Source: Rhodovulum marinum
GTDB lineage: Bacteria > Pseudomonadota > Alphaproteobacteria > Rhodobacterales > Rhodobacteraceae
NCBI RefSeq assembly: GCF_004343075.1
Contig: NZ_SLXP01000006.1
Span: 169,823-233,822 of the forward strand
Direction of reading: 5' to 3'
Length of the DNA stretch: 64,000 nucleotides
Positions 27,073 through 35,786 of the stretch are shown here, piece after piece (position 1 is the stretch's first letter; each line of letters opens with the position of its first letter). The position numbers and the translations under genes were made by a program. Under the pieces are notes generated by a model. That model had not been told where the DNA came from. It did no database searches and worked only from the letters and a program-made list of their open reading frames with translations.

Positions 27073-28536
27073 ATGCCCCTATTCTGGCTCGTGCTGATCG
27101 TGCTTGGCCTGGCCGTGGCTGGCTATGTGGCGGGGCGGGGCAGGGCGCTGCGGCTGGCCGGCGGCGATAGCCGCGTGCTGCATTCGTTGCCGTCCTATTA
27201 CGGGGCGCATGTCGCGTTGCTGACGCTGGTGCCGGCCTTTGCGATCCTGTGCCTTTGGGTCCTGATCCAGCCGCTGGTGATCGAGAATAGGATCAGCGCC
27301 AAGCTGCCCGAAACCGCGATCGCGGAGTCGAGCACGCGCGCGCTGGTGATGAGCGATGTGCGCCGGGTGGCCGAGGGGCTGGATGTCGCGGTGGCGGCGG
27401 GGGCGATGACCGCGGACGAGGCGGCGCATATGCGCAGCGAGTTGACCGACGTGCGCAACCGGCTGGGCGCGGTCGGCGTTGCGCTGGGCTCGGACGTGGG
27501 GCCCGAGGTGCTGCGCGCGGCGCAGGCCTACCGTGCGCTGGCCGCGCGCGGGCACCTGGCGATGACGCTGGTGGTGCTGACCGCGGCGCTGGGGGGGGCG
27601 GGCCTGGGGATCGCGCGGTCGCGCGCCGACTTCCGCGCGCGCAACGTGGTCGAGACCGCGGTGCGTTACCTGCTGATCTTCGCCGCGACGGTCGCGATCC
27701 TGACGACGATCGGCATCGTGCTGTCGCTGGTGTTCAACACGATCGAGTTCTTCAAGCTGTACCCGGCGCGCGACTTCTTCTTCGGCACGACCTGGGCGCC
27801 CAGTTTCGGCGGCGGGTCGGAGCTGGGGATCCTGCCGCTGCTGTGGGGCACGTTCTATATCTCGCTGATCGCGCTGGCGGTGGCGGTGCCCATCGGACTG
27901 TTCGCGGCGGTCTACCTGTCGGAATACGCCTCGGGCCATACCCGCGCCATCGCCAAGCCGCTGATCGAGGTGCTGGCAGGCATCCCGACCATCGTCTACG
28001 GGCTGTTCGCGCTGCTGACGGTGGGGCCGCTGTTGATACGGGTGTTCGGCGCCGACGGCGTGGGCATCATGCAGGCGGGCACGGCGGTGATGACCGCGGG
28101 GCTGGTGATGGGCATCATGCTGATCCCCTTCGTCAGTTCGCTGTCGGACGACATCATCAACGCGGTGCCGCAGTCGATGCGTGACGGTAGCCTGGGTCTG
28201 GGGGCCACACGGTCGGAAACCGTGAAACAGGTGGTGCTGCCCGCGGCCCTGCCGGGCATCGTGGGGGCGATCCTGCTGGCGGCGTCGCGCGCCATCGGCG
28301 AGACGATGATCGTGGTGCTGGGCGCCGGGGCGGCGGCGCGGCTGTCGATGAACCCGTTCGACGCGATGACCACCGTGACCGCCAAGATCGTCAGCCAGCT
28401 GACGGGTGACGCCGATTTCGCCAGCCCCGAGGCGCTGGTGGCCTTTGCCCTGGGCATGACGCTGTTCGTCATCACGCTGGGGCTGAACGTCTTTGCCCTT
28501 TACATCGTGCGCAAGTACCGGGAGCAGTACGAATGA
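27073..28536 (+). CDS. pstC: phosphate ABC transporter permease PstC
   Basis: Membrane subunit of the high-affinity phosphate importer, 487 aa. The C-terminal 270 residues form the permease domain (GTFYISLIALAVAVPIGLFAAVYLSEYA, then EVLAGIPTIVYGLFAL and the coupling loop around LGATRSETVKQVVLPAALPGI). The N-terminal 190 residues carry two helices, a charged non-membrane stretch (about residues 75-160) and another helix, an extension usual for alphaproteobacterial PstC and absent from E. coli. Overlaps pstA by ATGA. Confidence 0.94.
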   Translation: MPLFWLVLIVLGLAVAGYVAGRGRALRLAGGDSRVLHSLPSYYGAHVALLTLVPAFAILCLWVLIQPLVIENRISAKLPETAIAESSTRALVMSDVRRVAEGLDVAVAAGAMTADEAAHMRSELTDVRNRLGAVGVALGSDVGPEVLRAAQAYRALAARGHLAMTLVVLTAALGGAGLGIARSRADFRARNVVETAVRYLLIFAATVAILTTIGIVLSLVFNTIEFFKLYPARDFFFGTTWAPSFGGGSELGILPLLWGTFYISLIALAVAVPIGLFAAVYLSEYASGHTRAIAKPLIEVLAGIPTIVYGLFALLTVGPLLIRVFGADGVGIMQAGTAVMTAGLVMGIMLIPFVSSLSDDIINAVPQSMRDGSLGLGATRSETVKQVVLPAALPGIVGAILLAASRAIGETMIVVLGAGAAARLSMNPFDAMTTVTAKIVSQLTGDADFASPEALVAFALGMTLFVITLGLNVFALYIVRKYREQYE

Positions 28537-29900
28537 CCGACGCGACGATCCCCGCGGCCACCGGTGCCACCGGTTCGCTGCTGGAACCCGATGCGCGCAC
28601 CCGCCGCCGCAACGCCGCCGAGGCGCGGTTCCGGCTGTACGGGCTGATCGCGGTGGGTATCGGGCTGTTCTTCCTGGCGGCGCTGATGATCTCGATCTTC
28701 ATGAACGGGGCAGGGGCGTTCCAGCAAACCGCCTATACGCTGCCGATCGAGTTCCGGCAGGACGTTCTGGACAAGAACGGCACCGGCGATATCGAGACGA
28801 TCAAATCGGTCAAGACATTCGCCTACAAGCCGCTGATCCGCGAGGCGATCCTGCGCGAGATCTACCGGCTGGATATCGAGACGCCGCTGGCCGGGGCCAA
28901 GGTAAAGGGGTTTTCCTCGGACCTGGACAACCTGTTTTCGGACGGGGCGCCGGCGACGTTGCGCGACATGGTGCTCTCCGATCCTGGACTGATCGGCCAG
29001 ACGGTGACGGTCAAGCTGATCGCCTCGAGCCGGGTCGACGGCTATCTCAAGGGGCGGGTCAGCCGCGAGTCGATCGCCCGCGACAAGAACCTGGATGCCG
29101 TCCACCTGGACCTGGTGGACGAGCTGCGCGCGGCGGGCGTGGTGGCCAAGGGGTTCAACCTGGCCTTCATCACCGGCCCCGACGCATCGGATGCGCGGCC
29201 TGAACAGGCGGGGATGGGCGTGGCGATGCTGGGCTCGTTCTTCATGATGCTGGTGGTGCTGCTGCTCAGCCTGCCGATCGGGGTCGCGGCCTCGATCTAC
29301 CTGGAGGAGTTCGCGCCGAAGAACCGGATCACCGACCTGATCGAGGTCAACATCTCGAACCTGGCCGCGGTGCCGTCCATCGTGTTCGGTATCCTGGGGC
29401 TGGCGGTGTTCATCCAGGTGATGCACCTGCCGCAATCGGCGCCGCTGGTGGGCGGGCTGGTGCTGACGCTGATGACGCTGCCCACGATCATCATCTCGAC
29501 GCGGGCCTCGCTGAAATCGGTGCCGCCGTCGATCCGCGACGCGGCCCTGGGGGTTGGGGCGTCCAAGATGCAGGCGGTGTTCCACCACGTGCTGCCGCTG
29601 GCCATGCCCGGCATCCTGACCGGCACGATCATCGGGCTGGCGCAGGCGCTGGGGGAAACCGCGCCGCTGTTGCTGATCGGGATGGTGGGTTATATCGCGT
29701 CGAACTATCCCGACGGGGTGGCCTCGGGCTTTCTGGACCCGAACTCGGCGATGCCCGCGCAGATCTTCGAATGGGCGAAACGCGCCGACCCGGCCTTTTA
29801 CGAACGCGCCTGGGGCGGGATCATCATCCTGCTGGTCTTCCTGATGACCATGAACATCATCGCCATTCTGCTGCGCCGCCGCTTCGAGCGCCGCTGGTAG
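28533..29900 (+). CDS. pstA: phosphate ABC transporter permease PstA
   Basis: Second membrane subunit, 455 aa. After a cytoplasmic N-terminus (residues 1-35) and one helix comes a long extracytoplasmic region (about residues 65-215). The permease domain then follows with LPIGVAASIYLEEFAPKN, VPSIVFGILGLAVF and the coupling motif LGVGASKMQAVFHHVLPLAMPGILTG. The enlarged soluble region matches alphaproteobacterial PstA. The start codon overlaps the pstC stop. A 21-bp spacer leads to pstB. Confidence 0.94.
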   Translation: MTDATIPAATGATGSLLEPDARTRRRNAAEARFRLYGLIAVGIGLFFLAALMISIFMNGAGAFQQTAYTLPIEFRQDVLDKNGTGDIETIKSVKTFAYKPLIREAILREIYRLDIETPLAGAKVKGFSSDLDNLFSDGAPATLRDMVLSDPGLIGQTVTVKLIASSRVDGYLKGRVSRESIARDKNLDAVHLDLVDELRAAGVVAKGFNLAFITGPDASDARPEQAGMGVAMLGSFFMMLVVLLLSLPIGVAASIYLEEFAPKNRITDLIEVNISNLAAVPSIVFGILGLAVFIQVMHLPQSAPLVGGLVLTLMTLPTIIISTRASLKSVPPSIRDAALGVGASKMQAVFHHVLPLAMPGILTGTIIGLAQALGETAPLLLIGMVGYIASNYPDGVASGFLDPNSAMPAQIFEWAKRADPAFYERAWGGIIILLVFLMTMNIIAILLRRRFERRW

Positions 29901-29921
29901 GGCCGCGAAAGGACCCCTAAG

Positions 29922-30719
29922 ATGTACGACAATCCACTGACGAAGAGGCAAACATTGACCCAGGAGGTGAAATTCTCGGCCCGCGGGGTCAACGTGTTCT
30001 ACGGCGACTCCCACGCCATCAAGGGCGTGGACGTGGATATCGAGGACAAGACCGTCACCGCCTTCATCGGGCCGTCGGGCTGTGGCAAGTCGACCTTCCT
30101 GCGCTGCCTTAACCGGATGAACGACACGATCGACGTCTGTCGTGTCGAGGGCCGGATCACGCTGGACGGCGAGGATATCTACGACCCCCGCGTCGACCCG
30201 GTGCAGCTGCGCGCGCGGGTGGGCATGGTGTTCCAGAAGCCGAACCCGTTCCCCAAGTCGATCTACGACAACGTGGCCTACGGCCCCAAGATCCACGGCA
30301 TGGCGCGGTCGCGCGCCGAACTAGACGAGATCGTGGAACGCGCGTTGCGCCGCGGCGCCATCTGGGACGAGGTCAAGGACCGTCTGGACGCGCCGGGCAC
30401 CGGGCTGTCGGGCGGCCAGCAACAGCGGCTGTGCATCGCGCGCGCGGTGGCGACCGAACCCGAGGTGCTGTTGATGGACGAGCCCTGTTCCGCGCTCGAC
30501 CCGATCGCGACGGCGCAGGTCGAGGAACTGATCGACGAGCTGCGGCAGGATTACTCGGTGGTGATCGTGACCCATTCCATGCAGCAGGCCGCGCGCGTCA
30601 GCCAGAAGACCGCGTTTTTCCATCTCGGCAATCTGGTCGAGTTCGGCGAGACCGGGCAGATCTTCACCAACCCGCGCGACCCGCGCACCGAAAGCTATAT
30701 CACCGGCCGGATCGGCTGA
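29922..30719 (+). CDS. pstB: phosphate ABC transporter ATP-binding protein PstB
   Basis: ATPase of the phosphate importer, 265 aa. Walker [10 protein letters not shown] near residue 47, Q-loop [19 protein letters not shown] (a PstB hallmark), signature [14 protein letters not shown], Walker [17 protein letters not shown] and the H-loop [14 protein letters not shown] are intact. The C-terminal [18 protein letters not shown] is the usual PstB ending. It is followed 13 bp later by phoU. Confidence 0.96.
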   Translation: MYDNPLTKRQTLTQEVKFSARGVNVFYGDSHAIKGVDVDIEDKTVTAFIGPSGCGKSTFLRCLNRMNDTIDVCRVEGRITLDGEDIYDPRVDPVQLRARVGMVFQKPNPFPKSIYDNVAYGPKIHGMARSRAELDEIVERALRRGAIWDEVKDRLDAPGTGLSGGQQQRLCIARAVATEPEVLLMDEPCSALDPIATAQVEELIDELRQDYSVVIVTHSMQQAARVSQKTAFFHLGNLVEFGETGQIFTNPRDPRTESYITGRIG

Positions 30720-30732
30720 GAAGGAATTGCCC

Positions 30733-31443
30733 ATGCCCGACCGTCATATAGTCAAGTCCTACGACCGCGATCTCGAGGCGATCCAGGCGCTCATCATGAA
30801 GATGGGCGGCATGGTCGAGACCGCGATTCTGGAGGCCTCGCAATCGCTGGAGAACCGCGACGAGGAACTGGCCGAGCGCGTGCGCGCGAACGACAGCGCC
30901 GTCGACGAGCTGGAAGAGCGCGTCAACGAAGAGGCCGCGCGGATGCTGGCGCTGCGCCAGCCCTCGGCGGGCGATCTGAGGACCGTTCTGACGGTGATGA
31001 AGATCTCGGCCAACCTGGAACGGGTGGGCGATTACGCCAAGAACATGGCCAAGCGGACCGGCGTTCTGCTGCAGATGGCCCCGATCGACGGGTCCTCGGG
31101 GGCGATCCGGCGGATGTCGATGGCGGTGGGCGGCATGCTGAAGGATGCGCTGGACGCCTATATCCAGCGCGATGCGGAACTGGCAGAGGACGTGCGGCTG
31201 CGCGACCACGAGGTCGACCAGATGTACAACGCGCTGTTCCGCGAGTTCCTGACCTTCATGATGGAGGATCCGCGCAACATCACCGCCTGCATGCACCTGC
31301 ATTTCATCGCCAAGAACATCGAGCGGATGGGCGACCACGTCACCTCGATCGCCGAACAGGTGATCTACCTGGTGACCGGCGAGATGCCCGAGGACGACCG
31401 GCCCAAGGCCGATCGCACCGCGATCGAAGCGCCGAAGGTCTGA
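30733..31443 (+). CDS. phoU: phosphate signalling regulator PhoU
   Basis: Negative modulator that links the Pst transporter to PhoR and limits phosphate uptake. The 236-aa all-helical protein has two PhoU repeats with the acidic metal-binding segments ANDSAVDELEERVNEEA near residue 55 and RDHEVDQMYNALFRE near 155. I choose the ATG at 30733 because AAGGAA lies six bases upstream; a TTG six bases earlier is less likely. Four bases separate it from phoB. Confidence 0.95.
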   Translation: MPDRHIVKSYDRDLEAIQALIMKMGGMVETAILEASQSLENRDEELAERVRANDSAVDELEERVNEEAARMLALRQPSAGDLRTVLTVMKISANLERVGDYAKNMAKRTGVLLQMAPIDGSSGAIRRMSMAVGGMLKDALDAYIQRDAELAEDVRLRDHEVDQMYNALFREFLTFMMEDPRNITACMHLHFIAKNIERMGDHVTSIAEQVIYLVTGEMPEDDRPKADRTAIEAPKV

Positions 31444-31447
31444 GCCG

Positions 31448-32140
31448 ATGTCGCCCGCCGAACAGCCCACAGTCCTGATCGTCGAGGACGAGCCCGCGCA
31501 GCGCGAGGTGCTGGCCTACAACCTGGAGGCCGAGGGGTTCCGCGTCGCCCGCGCCGAAACCGGCGACGAGGCGCTGATGCTGGTCGACGAACTGGCGCCG
31601 GACCTTGTGGTGCTGGACTGGATGCTGCCATCGGTGTCGGGGATCGAGGTCTGCCGCCAGCTGAAGACGCGCAGCGAGACGCGCAGCCTGCCGATCATCA
31701 TGCTGTCGGCCCGCGCCGAGGAGGTGGACCGGGTGCGGGGGCTGGAGACCGGCGCCGACGACTATGTCGTGAAACCCTATTCGGTGGTCGAGCTGATGGC
31801 ACGGGTGCGTGCGCTGTTGCGCCGGACGCGGCCCGCGGCGGTGGGCCAGCGGCTGGAATTCGAGGATATCGTTCTGGATTCCGAGACGCACAAGGTGTTC
31901 CGCTCGGGCAAGCCGCTGAAGCTGGGGCCGACCGAGTTCCGGCTGTTGTCGACCTTCATGGAGAAACCCGGCCGGGTCTGGAGCCGCGAGCAATTGCTGG
32001 ACCGGGTCTGGGGGCGCGACATCTATGTCGACACGCGCACGGTCGACGTTCATATCGGACGGCTGCGCAAAGCGCTGTGCCAGCAAGGCGGCGACGACCC
32101 GGTGCGCACGGTGCGCGGCGCGGGCTATGCGCTGGGCTGA
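31448..32140 (+). CDS. phoB: phosphate regulon response regulator PhoB
   Basis: OmpR-family regulator, 230 aa. The receiver domain has the acidic pair in VEDEP, phospho-acceptor D57 in VLDWMLP, the conserved Thr/Ser position in IIMLSARAEE and Lys in VVKPYSVVEL. The winged helix domain reads LKLGPTEFRLLSTFMEKPGRVWSREQLLDRVWG...VDVHIGRLRKAL, very close to PhoB. It presumably binds the Pho box at 25843. Last gene of the cluster; its end faces the small gene at 32144 with three bases between stops. Confidence 0.95.
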   Translation: MSPAEQPTVLIVEDEPAQREVLAYNLEAEGFRVARAETGDEALMLVDELAPDLVVLDWMLPSVSGIEVCRQLKTRSETRSLPIIMLSARAEEVDRVRGLETGADDYVVKPYSVVELMARVRALLRRTRPAAVGQRLEFEDIVLDSETHKVFRSGKPLKLGPTEFRLLSTFMEKPGRVWSREQLLDRVWGRDIYVDTRTVDVHIGRLRKALCQQGGDDPVRTVRGAGYALG

Positions 32141-32143
32141 GGA

Positions 32144-32329
32144 TCAGCCGCGCGCGTGAAAGGTTTCCAGAAGTTCGTCGACCGCGGCCAGAACCTCGGC
32201 CCGGACGATGGCCAGCGGCGTGAGATGCAGCGCGTCGATTTCCTCGGACGGGTGCGCTGCGTGATGGCAGTCGGCGCATGTGCCGTTGCAGCCTGCGGCG
32301 GGACGGGGGGATCGGGACGGGGTGGCCAT
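32144..32329 (-). CDS. 61-aa Cys/His-rich small protein, unknown function
   Basis: The ATG at 32329 is preceded by an excellent AAGGAG ribosome-binding site seven bases upstream, which makes this short frame credible. The product has a Cys/His cluster near its N-terminus (C14, C18, C21, H22, H23, H26, in GCNGTCADCHH). An acidic helical second half follows (TPLAIVRAEVLAAVDELLETF). The cluster could bind zinc, iron or heme (it contains C18-x-x-C21-H22, a CXXCH motif, but there is no signal peptide for c-type maturation). It is convergent with phoB, with the stops three bases apart. Not recognised as a named family. Confidence 0.65.
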   Translation of the reverse strand: MATPSRSPRPAAGCNGTCADCHHAAHPSEEIDALHLTPLAIVRAEVLAAVDELLETFHARG

Positions 32330-32638
32330 GTCGGGTCTCCTTGGCGGGACGCACCGCGGTCAAGGTTAACCGATCAGCCTTTCCAGGCGCTTAACGCCGA
32401 TGGGGCACTATACGTGATGCCGATAATCAGTATTATGTAAAGGCGTGATGCAATGGCCCAGCGGCACCCTTGCGGGAGCGTCGCGCATACCGGCGGGTTT
32501 TCAACGCCTTGATCCAGGCTTCTCATGCTTCCCCTCAGCTTTCACAGGATGTGCCCGCCGCGCAGGCCGGCGCATCCTCTCGACAGAACGGCGTGTCGTC
32601 GCGTATTGGAATGGCCTGCCGAAACGCATGGAGGCGCC
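32330..32638. other. divergent intergenic region upstream of the small Cys protein and the LuxR-type gene
   Basis: About 310 bp. The middle (around 32405-32440) is AT-rich, with a short dyad ATAAT-CAGT-ATTAT, and probably holds promoters for one or both genes. A GTTAAC at about 32364 and a CTTAAC at 32391 are present. No additional gene is supported: a frame extending the LuxR-type protein upstream lacks a ribosome-binding site. Confidence 0.4.
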
Positions 32639-33391
32639 ATGACGCTCGATCATGTTCGAGCCATCGTCGCGACGCGAACCGTCGAGGAGCTGTGGTCTCT
32701 GCATACCCGCAAGATGGCCGAGTTCGGGTTCGACCGGCTGATCTATGGCTTTACCCGGTTCCGCACCGCGAATTCGTTCGGCGACAGGGACGACTTTTTC
32801 GTGCTGTCCAACCTGAGCGAAGACTACATGCGCACCTTCATCGACGACGGGATGTATCGCGATGCGCCGATGGTGCGCTGGGCGGCCGAGCACGAGGGAG
32901 CGTGCAGCTGGCGCGAACTGAAGGACCGTTATGCCCGCGGAGAATTGACGCCGGCCGAGGTGCGCGTCGTGGAATTCAACCGTTCCATGGGCATGAGTGC
33001 CGGCTACTCGATTGCTTTTTCGGATATTTCCGTCCGCGCCAAGGGGGCGATCGGGCTGGTGGCACGCTGTGGAATGGACCAGGATGCGGTCGATGCGATG
33101 TGGGACAGGCATGGCAGCGAAATCCTGTTGATGAACGACGTGATGCATCTGAAAGTGCAGAACCTGCCCTGTAGCTCGACCCGGCCGCCGCTGACTCCGC
33201 GCCAGCGCGAGGTGCTGGAATGGGTCGGCGATGGCAAGACCGCGCAGGACATCGCCACGATCCTGGGCGTGACGCCGGCCACCGTGGAAAAGCACCTGCG
33301 GCTGGCACGCGAGACGCTGGATGTCGAAACGACGGCGCAGGCGGTGCTGAAAGCGTGGTTCCAGAACCAGATCTTCAGCGCGCGGCCCTGA
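32639..33391 (+). CDS. LuxR-type transcriptional regulator with autoinducer-binding-like domain (solo)
   Basis: A 250-aa regulator: an N-terminal autoinducer-binding-like domain (residues 15-165) and a LuxR helix-turn-helix (about 184-246, LTPRQREVLEWVGDGKTAQDIATILGVTPATVEKHL). GGAGG lies four bases before the ATG at 32639. No LuxI-type synthase is in the window, so it is a solo here. Counting by the fixed spacing of the family, three residues that are nearly invariant in acyl-homoserine-lactone receptors are changed: Trp57, Tyr61 and Asp70 of TraR correspond to Tyr63, Phe67 and Ala76; Pro77 and Trp91 are kept. The ligand may differ or be absent. Confidence 0.88.
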   Translation: MTLDHVRAIVATRTVEELWSLHTRKMAEFGFDRLIYGFTRFRTANSFGDRDDFFVLSNLSEDYMRTFIDDGMYRDAPMVRWAAEHEGACSWRELKDRYARGELTPAEVRVVEFNRSMGMSAGYSIAFSDISVRAKGAIGLVARCGMDQDAVDAMWDRHGSEILLMNDVMHLKVQNLPCSSTRPPLTPRQREVLEWVGDGKTAQDIATILGVTPATVEKHLRLARETLDVETTAQAVLKAWFQNQIFSARP

Positions 33392-33435
33392 GGGCCCATA
33401 CGATTCGCGGTGCACACACCTAGGCGTTTTTTATG

Positions 33436-33461
33436 CGAAAGTAGGGATTCCCTTACTTTCG
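33436..33461. promoter_or_regulatory. 26-bp dyad, candidate operator
   Basis: CGAAAGTA (33436-33443) is the exact complement of TACTTTCG (33454-33461), and inside it GG/CC pairs continue, giving 10 of 13 symmetric positions. The dyad begins 45 bp after the LuxR-type stop codon and precedes the candidate RNA at 33500-33714. The central loop is too small for a good RNA hairpin, so a protein-binding site is more likely than a terminator. Confidence 0.5.
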
Positions 33462-33499
33462 TCACCCTGCGTTAATCGGCAACATTTTGCCTGTTCCGT

Positions 33500-33714
33500 G
33501 AGTGGTGGCCTTAGGCCAGGGAACGTTGGGTGGGCGCGACCAGGCGATTTCCGATGGCGTGTTCATCCCCCGGTGATCCGGGATCCGCAGGGGCGGCCTA
33601 TATTCGGAGCGTTCCTGTGCACCACTTCGCGCGGCTCGACCTCTTTGCGGGGGGAACGTGGGAAGTATCGGGGCGGTGTGGCCGAGGGGTGGTCACGCCG
33701 CCCCATTTCGTTTC
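33500..33714 (+). ncRNA. candidate structured RNA between the LuxR-type gene and tsf
   Basis: A gene-free stretch that ends in a 14-bp hairpin with a partial T-run (33670-33714). Inside, GCGTTCC (33609-33615) can pair with GGAACGT (33653-33659), extended outward by TTC/GAA and ATA/TAT pairs; CCCGG-TGAT-CCGGG forms another small hairpin near 33570. The 5' end is only a guess and no strong promoter is visible, so it could be the 3' untranslated part of the LuxR-type mRNA. It does not show the conserved elements of tmRNA, RNase P or SRP RNA. Confidence 0.35.
33670..33714 (+). terminator. hairpin terminator on the plus strand
   Basis: A 14-bp stem (33670-33683 with 33691-33704; two G-T pairs) with a 7-nt loop, followed by ATTTCGTTTCG. 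The first twelve bases, GGGGCGGTGTGG, recur in the tsf terminator at 33747. Confidence 0.6.
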
Positions 33715-33741
33715 GCCCACAGCCGGTTCATCGCCGGCACG

Positions 33742-33778
33742 AAAAAGGGGCGGTGTGGGCCCCTGCCCGCACCGCCCC
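33742..33778 (-). terminator. intrinsic terminator of tsf
   Basis: A 14-bp GC stem (33747-33760 with 33765-33778, one G-T pair), 4-nt loop, followed on the minus strand by five T. It lies 29 bp after the tsf stop codon. Confidence 0.9.
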
Positions 33779-33806
33779 CTTCGGATTTGGCGTATGTTCG
33801 CCGGGA

Positions 33807-34688
33807 TTAGCCCTGGGCCGCCTTGGCGACCTCGGCGGCGAAATCCTCTTCTTCCTTCTCGATGCCTTCGCCCACCTCGAGCCGGACAAAGCCGGTGATC
33901 GTGGCGCCGGCTTCCTTGGCGGCCTGTTCCACGGTCAGGTCGGGATTGACCACGAAGGCCTGGTTCAGAAGCGTGATCTCGGCGAGGAACTTCTTCATCC
34001 GGCCCTCGATCATCTTCTCGATGACCTGCTCGGGCTTGCCGCTTTCGCGGGCGATGTCGATCTGGACCTGGCGTTCCTTCTCGACGATCGCGGGATCGAG
34101 ATCGTCGGCATTCAGCGCCTGCGGACGCGGGTCGGCGGCGGCCACGTGCATGGCGACCTGCTTGCCGAAGGCCTCGTCACCGCCGGTCATCGCCACCAGC
34201 ACGCCGATCTTGCCCATGCCGGGGGCGGCGGCGTTGTGGATGTAGAACACCACGTTCTCGCCCTCGATCGTCGCCATGCGGCGCAGGGTCATGTTCTCGC
34301 CGATGGTGGCGATCTTGTCGGTGATGGTGTCGGCGACGCTCTTGCCGCCCAGGTCGGCCGCTTTCAGCGCCTCGACATCCGACGCGCCCATCGCCGCCTT
34401 GGCGATCTGGGCAACCATCCCCTGGAATTCGGCGTTCTTGGCGACGAAATCGGTTTCCGAGTTCACCTCGACGGCGACCCCCTTGCCACCCTCGACCTCG
34501 ACGGCCACCAGGCCCTCGGCGGCGGTGCGGCCCGATTTCTTGGCGGCCTTGGCCAGACCCTTGGTGCGCAGCCAGTCGACCGCGGCCTCCATGTCGCCGT
34601 TGTTCTCGGTCAGCGCCTTCTTGGCGTCCATCATGCCCGCGCCGGTCTTGTCGCGCAGCTCCTTCACCATGCTCGCGGTGATTGCCAT
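33807..34688 (-). CDS. tsf: elongation factor Ts
   Basis: Guanine-nucleotide exchange factor for EF-Tu, 293 aa. The N-terminal UBA-like domain has [26 protein letters not shown] and the catalytic loop region shows [14 protein letters not shown] with the conserved Thr-Asp-Phe-Val (about residues 80-83). The C-terminal dimerisation part ends in [21 protein letters not shown]. Second gene of the rpsB-tsf operon, 86 bp after rpsB, closed by the terminator at 33742-33778. Confidence 0.96.
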   Translation of the reverse strand: MAITASMVKELRDKTGAGMMDAKKALTENNGDMEAAVDWLRTKGLAKAAKKSGRTAAEGLVAVEVEGGKGVAVEVNSETDFVAKNAEFQGMVAQIAKAAMGASDVEALKAADLGGKSVADTITDKIATIGENMTLRRMATIEGENVVFYIHNAAAPGMGKIGVLVAMTGGDEAFGKQVAMHVAAADPRPQALNADDLDPAIVEKERQVQIDIARESGKPEQVIEKMIEGRMKKFLAEITLLNQAFVVNPDLTVEQAAKEAGATITGFVRLEVGEGIEKEEEDFAAEVAKAAQG

Positions 34689-34774
34689 GGCTCGGCTCTC
34701 CTCGATTGTCGAATACGTGTGATGGGCGCGGACCTAGCCGCGCCCTGTGTCGGTTCCGTGACAGGCGGGGCGTA

Positions 34775-35563
34775 TCAGGCCCCGGCCTGCTCCTCGGCGG
34801 GTGCTTCGGCTTCGGCCGCCAGTTCCTCGGCGGGCGCCTCTTCCAGCGCGCCGATATCGACGCCGGCGGCATCCATCTGCGCGCTCATCCCGTCGAGCGC
34901 GGCCCGGCTGGCCAGGTCGCAATAGAGCGCGATGGCGCGCGCGGCGTCATCGTTGCCGGGGATGATGTAATCCACACCTTCGGGCGAACAGTTGGTGTCG
35001 ACCACGGCCACCACGGGAATGCCCAGTTTGCGGGCCTCGAGGATGGCGAGGTCTTCCTTGTTCACGTCGATCACGAACAACAGGTCAGGCAGGCCGCCCA
35101 TTTCGCGGATGCCGCCAAGGCTGGCCTGCAGCTTGGCCTGCTCGCGTTCCATCCCGAGGCGTTCCTTCTTGGTCAGACCCTCGGCGCCGGCGGCCATCTG
35201 CTCGTCGATCTCGTTCAGACGCTTGATCGACTGGCTGACGGTCTTCCAGTTGGTCAGCGTGCCGCCCAGCCAGCGGTGGTTCATGTAGTACTGCGCGCAG
35301 CGCTCGGCGGCCTCGGCGATCGGGCGCTGGGCCTGGCGCTTGGTGCCGACGAACAGGATGCGGCCGCCGCGGGCGACGGTTTCGCGGATGACGTTCAGCG
35401 CCGCGTCCAGCATGGGCACGGTCTGCGTGAGGTCGAGGATGTGGATGCCGTTGCGGTCACCGTAGATGAATTCGCCCATGCGGGGGTTCCACCGCTGGGT
35501 CTGGTGACCAAAGTGAACGCCAGCTTCGAGAAGCTGACGCATCGAGAATTCAGGAAGCGCCAT
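34775..35563 (-). CDS. rpsB: 30S ribosomal protein S2
   Basis: Ribosomal protein of the small-subunit head/platform region, 262 aa. [21 protein letters not shown] opens the protein; [41 protein letters not shown] and the later [19 protein letters not shown] follow as in all S2 proteins. The C-terminus carries an Ala/Glu-rich tail of some 30 residues, common in alphaproteobacteria. ATG at 35563 with AAAGGA seven bases before it. The 5' spacer (about 220 bp to psuK) is GC-rich with several hairpins such as GGGCAC-AT-GCCC and may hold an autoregulatory leader. Confidence 0.96.
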   Translation of the reverse strand: MALPEFSMRQLLEAGVHFGHQTQRWNPRMGEFIYGDRNGIHILDLTQTVPMLDAALNVIRETVARGGRILFVGTKRQAQRPIAEAAERCAQYYMNHRWLGGTLTNWKTVSQSIKRLNEIDEQMAAGAEGLTKKERLGMEREQAKLQASLGGIREMGGLPDLLFVIDVNKEDLAILEARKLGIPVVAVVDTNCSPEGVDYIIPGNDDAARAIALYCDLASRAALDGMSAQMDAAGVDIGALEEAPAEELAAEAEAPAEEQAGA

Positions 35564-35786
35564 ATCGTTTTCCTTTCCGGTTTGCGCCTGGGCGGGGCAT
35601 AAGGGCATGTGCCCAACCGGCGGACCGCAAGCGGGATGTCTCCCCGCGGGGGCCCATCCCCACCTGTCGAAGTGGCGCGCGCTTACCGCGTTTCCGGCGC
35701 CGGTGCAAGCCCCCTGCCCCGTTTGGCGCCACGCGGCCCGGCGCGGGGACTTGCACCGCGCGGCGCAAGGGCCGAGACTGCCGCCC

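Noticed and set aside
33500..33714. tmRNA, RNase P RNA or SRP RNA
   Set aside because: None of the conserved sequence blocks of these RNAs is visible; 6S RNA cannot be excluded by eye but was not recognised.
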